Of a stretch of 64,000 nt of DNA, positions 27,784 to 34,869 are shown piece by piece (within the stretch, counting starts at the first letter, position 1; every line of letters starts with the position of its first letter). Below the pieces are notes generated by a model that saw only the letters and a list, made by a program, of their open reading frames with translations, had not been told where the DNA came from and ran no database searches. The stretch covers positions 2,853,501 to 2,917,500 of the forward strand of contig NZ_CP071057.1 in NCBI RefSeq assembly GCF_017161425.1, given 5' to 3'. The DNA is from Marinicauda algicola (GTDB lineage Bacteria > Pseudomonadota > Alphaproteobacteria > Caulobacterales > Maricaulaceae). Position numbers and translations under genes: made by a program.

Positions 27784-28248
27784 TCAGTAGATGAAGCCGC
27801 CGCAACTGCCATGGCAGTCCGCCAGCGGCTGCAGGGGCTGGAGCCGGCCGCGCACCTCGCGCAGCGCCGCCCACTCGCGTTCACTTACGCTGAGGAGTGC
27901 TTCACGCTGCTCGCCCGTGAGTTCCACATCTCCGGCGCGTTCCAGGGCTTCGCGCGCGCTGCCGGTCTCGATCGCGGTGTCGAGCAGCCGGCGCAGCTGC
28001 GGCGATACCGCCGAGACATTGTCGCCCGGCATCACGGCGCGGTTGCGCAGCTCGTCGGTGCGGACCTGGAGGTCCTCCGTCCGAAGTTCCGGTCTCTGAT
28101 AGTCCTGCGCGCCGGAGGCAGCCAGTCCGGAGCCGGCCAGCCCGAAGGCAGCGAGGATCGTGGCGAACTTGGCCGTCGCGCTCTTCAGGTCGCGCTTGGC
28201 CACGACGGGACTTGCCGGCAGGGTGCGGTGTTGCGGTGCAGTCGTCAT
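27784..28248 (-). CDS. Small exported protein B with C-terminal CxGxCGGFIY motif (putative precursor)
   Basis: 154 residues; AAGGGA lies 6 nt before the ATG. Layout: a short polar N-terminus; PVVAKRDLKSATAKFAT (about 14-30); a hydrophobic stretch ILAAFGLAGSGLAASG resembling a signal or membrane-targeting segment; a variable middle; a helical conserved part (LLDTAIETGSAREALERAG, then ELTGEQREALLSVSEREWAALREV); and the extreme C-terminus ADCHGSCGGFIY. It shares the N-terminal segment, helical part and C-terminal motif with protein A, while the middle (about 50-85) has diverged. No known domain recognised. Strict conservation of the last 12 residues next to two radical SAM genes points to a modification target. 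Confidence 0.75.
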   Translation of the reverse strand: MTTAPQHRTLPASPVVAKRDLKSATAKFATILAAFGLAGSGLAASGAQDYQRPELRTEDLQVRTDELRNRAVMPGDNVSAVSPQLRRLLDTAIETGSAREALERAGDVELTGEQREALLSVSEREWAALREVRGRLQPLQPLADCHGSCGGFIY

Positions 28249-28274
28249 GGGATTTCCCTTTCCTTCTGCGACTT

Positions 28275-28742
28275 TCAGTAGATGAATCCGCCGCACGTTC
28301 CGGTGCAGTCGGCAGCGCGCTCCATCGGCCGGAGCCGGCGGCGGACATCGCGCAGCATCGCCCATTCCTCGCGATCTATGCTGAGAAAGGCCTCGCGCTG
28401 TTCCGCGGTCAGCTCCAGCCCGCGGACCCGCTCCAGCGCGGCACGCGAATCCCCGGTCTCGAGAGCGGCATCAAAGAGCGCGAGGAACGCCTCGGAGACG
28501 CCTTGCTGCCGCATCATGTTGTCCGGATTCGTGACCTGATGGCGCTCGAGTTGCTGGACCTGCGGCCGCTGCATCTGCACCGGTTCGTAGGTGCGCTCCC
28601 CCGGCGCCTGCGCTTGCGCGGAAAGGCCCGTGCCGGCGAGGCCGAACACGGCCATCACCGTCGCGAACTTGGCCGTCGCGCTCTTTAGGCTGCGCTTTGC
28701 GACAACCGGATTCGATGAATTGGGTTGTAGAGTGGTTGTCAT
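28275..28742 (-). CDS. Small exported protein A with C-terminal CxGxCGGFIY motif (putative precursor)
   Basis: 155 residues from the ATG at 28742. It shares PVVAKR-LKSATAKFAT and a hydrophobic VMAVFGLAGTGLSAQAQA stretch with protein B; AQAQA would suit signal peptidase cleavage. The helical conserved part reads LFDAALETGDSRAALERV, then ELTAEQREAFLSIDREEW, and the C-terminus is ADCTGTCGGFIY. The stop lies 26 bp before the protein B start, so the genes are a tandem duplicate. Between the paralogues the conserved cysteines are exactly two, both in the terminal motif. It is the promoter-proximal gene of the proposed operon. Confidence 0.75.
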   Translation of the reverse strand: MTTTLQPNSSNPVVAKRSLKSATAKFATVMAVFGLAGTGLSAQAQAPGERTYEPVQMQRPQVQQLERHQVTNPDNMMRQQGVSEAFLALFDAALETGDSRAALERVRGLELTAEQREAFLSIDREEWAMLRDVRRRLRPMERAADCTGTCGGFIY

Positions 28743-28927
28743 TTCGTGCGTCTCCCATTCTGCCACGGGCACAGGAGAACATGAACTCGTGTAAACGTAA
28801 AGAGAAGGGTGATTTTATATCGAACACGAAAACGACTAATAGTATTTGCCTGCTCTGATTTTACGCGCGCAAAGCCACCCGGATCGCATTCCGGCTGTCT
28901 TTATAATCATGCTTTTCTAAGAGTTGA
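28743..28927 (-). promoter_or_regulatory. AT-rich intergenic region, probable promoter of the precursor/ACIII operon
   Basis: 185 bp without a gene, strikingly AT-rich for this genome. On the minus strand it contains GATATAAAATC about 60-70 bp before the protein A start and GATTATAAAGAC further upstream, both plausible -10-like hexamers. I cannot fix a -35 box or a regulator site. It must also hold the 3' end of the upstream PCMT-fusion transcript. Confidence 0.4.
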
Positions 28928-30913
28928 TTACACTCCGAATGGCCAGGTTTCGTCTTCGCCTTCCCTGGGCGTCGCGCTCTTGGCGTCGACGGCCTTGGTC
29001 ACGGCGAACCAGACCCAGGCGTCGAACTGCTCGGCGAGATTGGCGCGGAAATAGTGCGAGGCGCGCTCGGTCTCGGGCCGGTAGATCACGCCGATGGCGC
29101 GCTGCAGCTTGGGTTCGGACAGCATCTGGCGGTGATCGCCGTCGAGGCTTTCAAGATCCAGGAAGAAGCGCCCGATATCGGTCCGGAAGGCATGGTCCTC
29201 GTGCGCGTTCTCCAGTGCCGGCCGGACGGTCTTGATCTTCATGGGGCCGTCCCAGTCGTCGGCGGCGGCGACCTCGCCCTCGTGGGTGGAGAAGCCGATC
29301 AGCGCGCAGTCCTGGCCGTACTTCTCGCGCACCAGCTGGCCGATATTGTGCTCCTCGCGCACCCAGCCCATCTCGGTCTTCGACGCATCGCCGATATGGG
29401 AGTTGTGCGCCCACACCACGGCCTTGGCGTCCGGCCCGCGATGCTCCAGCAGGCGTTCGAGCGTGTCGAACATGTGGCTGTCGCGCAGATTCCAGCTGTC
29501 CGCATCGCCGTAATACAGGTTGCGATAGTATTTCTCCGCCTCGGCGACGATGCGCGCATTCTGCTCGGCGTCGAACAGGGCCTCGCCGTTCTCCACGCGC
29601 TGCGTCAGGAGGTCGGTGAGGACGGAGACCACCTTGTCCTCGCAGCCGCGGAATCCGTTGCCGATGCGCATGCGCGCATAGCTGCCCGGTTCGCTGCAAT
29701 AGGGGGTGAGGCAGCCATAGCGCTCCTTCGCGGTCTCGGCAGCCTCTCTGTCGTGCTCGCCGAGATAGTCGAGCACCGCCTCGATCGAGGCGCACAGCGA
29801 ATAGACGTCGAGCCCGTAGAAGCCGGCCTGGTGTTGCGGATCGCGCCCGCGGTTGATCTCGCGCAGCTTCCTGAGCATCGCCCAGGTCTCTTCATTGCGC
29901 CACATCCAGCGCGGGAAGCGGGTGAAGGGCTCCTCGGCATGGCGCCGCCCCTCGGCGCTCTGTCGGATCGCCTTGTCGTAGATCGCCGCGTCCGGCCAGT
30001 CGGCCTCCACCGCGACGATGTTGAAGCCGTGGTCACGCACCAGGCGTTCGGTGATCGCGGCGCGCGCGGCGTAGAACTCGCTGGTGCCGTGGGTGGATTC
30101 GCCCAGGCAGACCACCTTGCGGTCGGCGAAGCGCTCGGCCATGCGCGCGAGATCGCCATAGCTCTCGAACGGCTCGGCGGCCGCGGCCATGATGCCGGAC
30201 AGATCGGGCGGCATGTGGCCCGGCCGGCCCGCGGTCGGGGTCCTGCGGCCCTGGGTGACGTGGCCCGGACGGTCTTCTTCCGGGACCAGGGGCACGAAGC
30301 GGACCGCCTCGTGATCGGTGATCTCGTACTGATCCGCGTCGAGGCGCCTGATCTCGGTCAGCATCTGGTGGCCGTTCACGGCGAGCGGGATGATGATCCG
30401 GCCGCCGACGGCCACCTGTTCCTTCAGGGCCGGGGGCAGGTCGCCGCCCGCCGAGACGATGATGGCGTCGAAGGGCGCCTCGCCCGGCAGGCCCTTCGTC
30501 CCATCGCCGTGGATGATGTGGACATTGCCGTAGCCGATCTTCTCGATCGCCGTCTTCGCGGCCTCGGCCAGCGCCTTGTGCCGCTCGATGGCGTAGACCT
30601 GGTTGGCGATCTTGCCCATCACGGCGGCCGCATAGCCCGAGCCCGCCCCGACCTCGAGCACCTTGTCGGAGCGCTCCAGGCCCGCCAGCTCGATCATGCG
30701 CGCGACGATATAGGGCTGGGAGATCGTCTGCTCCTCCGCGATCGGGAGGGGGGAGTCCTCGTAGGCGAACTCGTGCAGGTCCTCGGGAATGAACTCCTCG
30801 CGCGGCACCTGCTTCATCGCGTCGAGCACGGCGGGCATCGCGATGCCGCGCCGGGCGAGCTGGAACGTCACCATCGCGCTGCGGTCGTCGGCATACATGT
30901 CGCGCTGAGCCAT
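28928..30913 (-). CDS. Protein-L-isoaspartate methyltransferase fused to erythromycin-esterase-family domain
   Basis: 661 residues from the ATG at 30913 (GGGAGA upstream). Residues 1 to about 215 are a PCMT (EEQTISQPYIVARM and the SAM loop VLEVGAGSGYAAAVMG), which methylates isoaspartyl residues in damaged proteins. After a Gly/Pro linker, residues about 245-650 are an erythromycin esterase-like domain (VVCLGESTHGTSEFY with catalytic-type Glu/His; VVWAHNSHIGDASKTEMGW). That family hydrolyses lactones or esters, with many members of unknown substrate. The fusion suggests a joint repair or ester-hydrolysis role on methyl esters or succinimide-related products (speculative). Confidence 0.88.
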   Translation of the reverse strand: MAQRDMYADDRSAMVTFQLARRGIAMPAVLDAMKQVPREEFIPEDLHEFAYEDSPLPIAEEQTISQPYIVARMIELAGLERSDKVLEVGAGSGYAAAVMGKIANQVYAIERHKALAEAAKTAIEKIGYGNVHIIHGDGTKGLPGEAPFDAIIVSAGGDLPPALKEQVAVGGRIIIPLAVNGHQMLTEIRRLDADQYEITDHEAVRFVPLVPEEDRPGHVTQGRRTPTAGRPGHMPPDLSGIMAAAAEPFESYGDLARMAERFADRKVVCLGESTHGTSEFYAARAAITERLVRDHGFNIVAVEADWPDAAIYDKAIRQSAEGRRHAEEPFTRFPRWMWRNEETWAMLRKLREINRGRDPQHQAGFYGLDVYSLCASIEAVLDYLGEHDREAAETAKERYGCLTPYCSEPGSYARMRIGNGFRGCEDKVVSVLTDLLTQRVENGEALFDAEQNARIVAEAEKYYRNLYYGDADSWNLRDSHMFDTLERLLEHRGPDAKAVVWAHNSHIGDASKTEMGWVREEHNIGQLVREKYGQDCALIGFSTHEGEVAAADDWDGPMKIKTVRPALENAHEDHAFRTDIGRFFLDLESLDGDHRQMLSEPKLQRAIGVIYRPETERASHYFRANLAEQFDAWVWFAVTKAVDAKSATPREGEDETWPFGV

Positions 30914-31025
30914 AGAAGTCTCCCGTAGCAGAATTGCCTCCGGCAGCGCCCGCCCGGGAGGCTCCCGGCCGCGCGCCCGGTCGATCCACAAACCGGCGAA
31001 CCGGCAGCGGTGTTCCCTCCGAGGG

Positions 31026-31051
31026 CCGGCGCGCGCAGCCCCGCGCGCCGG
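31026..31051. repeat. Perfect 10-bp GC hairpin in divergent spacer
   Basis: CCGGCGCGCG, a CAGCCC loop and CGCGCGCCGG form a perfect 10-bp stem midway between the divergent PCMT-fusion start (30913) and the Cys-rich gene start (31177). It lacks a T-tract on either side. It may influence 5' UTR structure of the rightward transcript or simply be a local GC palindrome. Confidence 0.4.
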
Positions 31052-31176
31052 GGATGATGCGCAACGGAACCGCGCCCGGCCCGCACGGGTTTGCCGACCG
31101 AGAGAAGGGCCTTTCCGGCCCGGCGCCGGAGGGGCCGAAGCGCGGAATGGACCGCGGCAAACCGAGGAGGCCCGCC

Positions 31177-31401
31177 ATGGCGACCTGCGAACAGTGCGGC
31201 AACGACTATCATTCCCCGATCGAGATCAAGGTGAACGGGAAAACCCACACCTATGACTGCTTCGAGTGCGCGATCGAGCAGCTGGCTCCGCGCTGCGCGC
31301 GCTGCGCCACGCGGGTCATCGGGCACGGGCTCGAGGCCAGCACGGGCATCTACTGCTCGGGTCATTGCGCGAAGGAGGCCGGCGTCGAGGCCCGGGCCTG
31401 A
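31177..31401 (+). CDS. Small Cys-rich zinc-ribbon/metallothionein-like protein
   Basis: 74 residues; GAGGAGG precedes the ATG by 6 nt, which fixes the start. Four paired cysteine motifs are present: CEQC (4-7), CFEC, CARC, and YCSGHC near the C-terminus. The spacing and the final YCSGHCAKEAG resemble treble-clef/zinc-ribbon proteins and prokaryotic metallothioneins. It probably binds two zinc ions. It lies 34 bp upstream of the ATP-grasp gene and likely shares its transcript; function unknown. Confidence 0.75.
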   Translation: MATCEQCGNDYHSPIEIKVNGKTHTYDCFECAIEQLAPRCARCATRVIGHGLEASTGIYCSGHCAKEAGVEARA

Positions 31402-31435
31402 CCCGCCTGCACCCGCCCGACCGATCCGAGCAGAC

Positions 31436-32779
31436 ATGGACCGCGAGATGAGCAACGAGACACCCGCCGGCGAAGCGAAGAAGAAGATCTTCGTCGTTGG
31501 CGCCGACGACTACAATCTCTCCCTGATCGAGAAGATTCCCGGCGCACAGACCTGGGAGCTGGTGCGCACGCTCGAATGGTCGGACTGCCAGCCGCCCTCC
31601 GGCCGCATCGATTTCGACGAGCTCTACGAACGGGCGAAGTCGATCATCGACGATCAGGGCGGCAAGCCGGACGCCATCATCGGCTATCTCGACTTTCCCG
31701 TCACCTCGCTCGTCTCGCTCCTGCGCCGCGATTACGGCATGCCCGGTGCCAGCCCGCAGGCGGTCGCCAGGGTGGAGCACAAGTACTGGGCGCGGCTGAA
31801 GCAGAAGGAGATCTTTCCCGAGGAGACGCCCGAGTTCCGCGCCATCAATCCGTTCGAGCCGGAAAACTCGAAACGCAAGGCGCCGGATTATCCGTTCTGG
31901 CTGAAGCCGGTGAAGGGCCACTCGTCCGTGCTCGGATTCATGGTCGAGGACGATGGCGATTTCGACGAGGCGCTGCACGCCTGCCGGCAGAAGATCCACC
32001 TCATCGGCGAGCCCTTCAACGCCTTTCTCGATCATCTCGAGGACACCAGCGAGATCGACGGGATTGACGGCAATTTCGCCGTGGCCGAGCAGCTAATCTC
32101 GGCGCCGCGCCAGTTCACGCTGGAAGGCTATGTCTGGCAAGGCGAGACGAGGATCTACGGTGCCGTGGAGTCCCTGCGCGAGGGCAAGCACGAATCCAGC
32201 TTCTCGCGCTATCAGTACCCGGCCGATCTGCCCGATGATGTGATCGCGCGTGCGAGCGACATCGCCGCGAAGATGATGGATGCCATCGGCTACGACGGCT
32301 CGCCCTTCAATGTCGAGTTCTTCCACGATCCCGGGAGCGGCGCGCTGCATCTCCTGGAGATCAATGCGCGCATCTCCAAGTCCCACTCGCCGCTCTTCCA
32401 CATGGTGGACGGGGCGGCGCACCAGAAGGTCGCGATCGAACTCTCGATGGGGATGGAGCCCGACATGCCGAAGGGCCGCGGCAAGGACGCGGTGGCAGGA
32501 AAGTTCATGCTGCGCAGCTTCGAGGCGGACGGCATCGTCAAGCGCGTGCCGAGTGCGGACGAGATCGCGGAACTCAAGCGCATCCTGCCCGATATCGACG
32601 CCAACGTTCTCGTCCAGAAGGACGAGCGCCTCTCCGACATGTTCTACCAGGACAGCTATTCCTACGAGCTCGCCGACGTCTTTCTCGGCGGCCATGACGA
32701 GGAAATGCTGGAGGATGCCTACAACCGCGTCCTGGACTCGCTGCCCATCCACATCAAGCCGCTGCCCGCAAGTTCATGA
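31436..32779 (+). CDS. ATP-grasp carboxylate ligase, substrate unknown
   Basis: 447 residues from the ATG at 31436 (an ATG four codons later is possible). An N-terminal pre-ATP-grasp domain (KIFVVGADDYNLSLIEKI) is followed by the nucleotide loop FWLKPVKGHSSVLGF (about 154-168), and the metal-binding E-x-N motif LLEINARISKSHSPLF near 306. The order is that of normal ATP-grasp ligases such as carbamoyl-phosphate or amino-acid ligases. It overlaps the hydrolase gene by ATGA, so products of both act together. A role in making or trimming an amide or peptide product is plausible, not shown. Confidence 0.85.
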   Translation: MDREMSNETPAGEAKKKIFVVGADDYNLSLIEKIPGAQTWELVRTLEWSDCQPPSGRIDFDELYERAKSIIDDQGGKPDAIIGYLDFPVTSLVSLLRRDYGMPGASPQAVARVEHKYWARLKQKEIFPEETPEFRAINPFEPENSKRKAPDYPFWLKPVKGHSSVLGFMVEDDGDFDEALHACRQKIHLIGEPFNAFLDHLEDTSEIDGIDGNFAVAEQLISAPRQFTLEGYVWQGETRIYGAVESLREGKHESSFSRYQYPADLPDDVIARASDIAAKMMDAIGYDGSPFNVEFFHDPGSGALHLLEINARISKSHSPLFHMVDGAAHQKVAIELSMGMEPDMPKGRGKDAVAGKFMLRSFEADGIVKRVPSADEIAELKRILPDIDANVLVQKDERLSDMFYQDSYSYELADVFLGGHDEEMLEDAYNRVLDSLPIHIKPLPASS

Positions 32780-34803
32780 AAACCTTCTCCGATTTTCCCC
32801 GCGAGATCATCGAGGAGGAAAATGTCTGGATCCCGGTCGCTGACGGCCTGAATCTGGCCGCGCGCATCTGGCGGCCGAAGGATTCCGGCGACCGGCCCGT
32901 GCCGGCCATCCTCGAGTATATTCCGTACAGGAAGCGTTTCGGCTCCACAGAGCGCGACGAGATCACGCACAAGTATCTCGCCGGCCACGGCTATGCCTGC
33001 GTGCGCCTGGATATCCGCGGCAGCGGGGAATCCGAGGGCGTGCTGACCGACGAATACCTGCAGAGCGAGCTCGACGACGGGGTCGCCGCGATCCACTGGC
33101 TCGCCGGGCAGGACTGGTGCGACGGCAATGTCGGCATGATGGGCATCAGCTGGGGCGGGTTCAACGGCCTGATGATCGCGGCCATGCAGCCCGAGCCGCT
33201 CAAGGCCATCGTCACCGTCTGCTCCAGTGATGATCGCTATGCGGACGACATCCACCACATGGGCGGCACGCTGCTGGGAGACAACCTGTCCTGGGCCGGC
33301 GTCATGTTCTCCTACAACACCATGCCGCCCGATCCCGCGCTCGTGGGCGAGCGCTGGCGCGAGATGTGGCTGGAGCGCCTGGAGGGATCAGGGCTCTGGC
33401 TGAAGACCTGGCTGGAGCACCAGCGCCGGGACTCCTACTGGCGCCACGGCTCGGTGGCGGAGAATTACCAGGACATCAAGATACCCGTCTTCGCCGTGTC
33501 CGGCTGGGCGGACGGTTACACGAACACGGTCTTCCGCCTGATCGAGAATCTCGACGTTCCGCGAAAGGGGCTCGTGGGGCCGTGGGGCCATACCTATCCC
33601 CATATCGGCAAGCCGGGCCCGGCCATCGATTTCCTCGGCGAGCTGCTCGACTGGTGGGATCACTGGCTGAAGGGCGAGGACCGGGGCATGGAGCGCGAGA
33701 ACCGGCTGTGCGCCTACATGCAGGATTCCGCCCCGCCCAACCCGCAGTACGATTTCCGCAAGGGCCGCTGGGTCGTCGAGAAGAACTGGCCGAGCCCCGA
33801 TATCGAGCGACGCGCCTTCACCTTCACGACGGGGCGCGGCCTGATCGAGAACGGCGAGGACGAGACCGCGCAGATCGGCATGGATGTCCAGTCGCCGGTC
33901 ACGCTCGGCCTGTTCGCCGGCAAATGGTGCTCCTATGCCAACGGCCCCGATCTCGCCGGCGACCAGCGCTCGGAGGATGGCGGCGGGCTGATCTTCCAGA
34001 CCGAGCCGCTGGAGGAGGACATCGAGATCCTCGGCCAGCCGGTGGCCGAGCTGGAACTGGAGAGCGATCGGCCGATCGCAATGGTGGCCGTGCGCCTGTC
34101 CGACTTCCTGCCCGATCACCAGATCACGCGCGTGACCTACGGCCTGCTGAACCTCACGCACCGCGACAGCCGCCAGCATCCCGAGCCGCTCGAACCCGGC
34201 AGGCGCTACCGCGTGGAGGTGCCGCTCAACCACATCGCCCAGCGCTTTCCCAAGGGTCACCGCATCCGGGTCTCGGTCTCGACGGTGTACTGGCCGCTCG
34301 CCTGGACGCCGCCGCAATCCACCAAGCTGACGGTCTATTCGGCCAGGAGCCGGATCGTCCTGCCCTGCCGCACGAAGAATGTCGGCGGCGCGCCCGAGGC
34401 CGAGTTCGATCCGCCCGTCTGCGCGCCCGGTCCGGCCAAGACCGTGTACGAACCCGGCGAGCATCGCTGGCTCGTCCACCGCGATCTCGCCGATCAGAGA
34501 AGCGAGCTTCAGGTGATCGACGACCGGGGCCTCATGCGCTTCGACGATATCGATCTCACCGTCGGCACCCATGCGGAGGAAAACTACTCCGCGCGCACCG
34601 GCGACTTCACCAGCGTGAAGGGCACGACGCAATGGGTGCGCACGCTCGAGCGCGGCGACTGGTCCGTCAAGACGCGGACCTACACCTGCCTGACCTCGGA
34701 CGAGGACAATTTCTACATCCGCGCCGAACTCGACGCCTATGAGGGCGAGACCCGCGTGTGCTGCCTGTCGTGGAACGAGACCATCCCGAGAGATCACATC
34801 TAG
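32776..34803 (+). CDS. CocE/NonD-family alpha/beta hydrolase (S15 type)
   Basis: 675 residues. Catalytic nucleophile Ser125 in GISWGGFNG. The acid and base are probably in VSGWADGYTN and VGPWGHTYPH. The C-terminal about 250 residues form the jelly-roll domain (SYANGPDLAGDQR, HRIRVSVSTVYWPLAW). Family members hydrolyse X-Pro peptides, cocaine esters or beta-lactam acyl esters. There is no signal peptide, so it acts in the cytoplasm. Coupled translation with the ATP-grasp ligase suggests an amide or ester substrate made by that enzyme. Confidence 0.88.
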   Translation: MKTFSDFPREIIEEENVWIPVADGLNLAARIWRPKDSGDRPVPAILEYIPYRKRFGSTERDEITHKYLAGHGYACVRLDIRGSGESEGVLTDEYLQSELDDGVAAIHWLAGQDWCDGNVGMMGISWGGFNGLMIAAMQPEPLKAIVTVCSSDDRYADDIHHMGGTLLGDNLSWAGVMFSYNTMPPDPALVGERWREMWLERLEGSGLWLKTWLEHQRRDSYWRHGSVAENYQDIKIPVFAVSGWADGYTNTVFRLIENLDVPRKGLVGPWGHTYPHIGKPGPAIDFLGELLDWWDHWLKGEDRGMERENRLCAYMQDSAPPNPQYDFRKGRWVVEKNWPSPDIERRAFTFTTGRGLIENGEDETAQIGMDVQSPVTLGLFAGKWCSYANGPDLAGDQRSEDGGGLIFQTEPLEEDIEILGQPVAELELESDRPIAMVAVRLSDFLPDHQITRVTYGLLNLTHRDSRQHPEPLEPGRRYRVEVPLNHIAQRFPKGHRIRVSVSTVYWPLAWTPPQSTKLTVYSARSRIVLPCRTKNVGGAPEAEFDPPVCAPGPAKTVYEPGEHRWLVHRDLADQRSELQVIDDRGLMRFDDIDLTVGTHAEENYSARTGDFTSVKGTTQWVRTLERGDWSVKTRTYTCLTSDEDNFYIRAELDAYEGETRVCCLSWNETIPRDHI

Positions 34804-34869
34804 CGCGCGTGCCGCGCGCGCAGGCAGCGGCCCGGCCCTCGTGAAGCGGTACGGATGGAGAGGCCGGCC

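Noticed and set aside
30033-31202. Long minus-strand frame extending past the PCMT start
   Set aside because: Different frame from PCMT, Arg/Gly-rich translation, and the true start at 30913 has a good ribosome site.
34804-34818. CGCGCG-TGC-CGCGCG after the CocE stop as a terminator
   Set aside because: Short stem, 3-nt loop and no T-tract; alternating CG is common by chance here.
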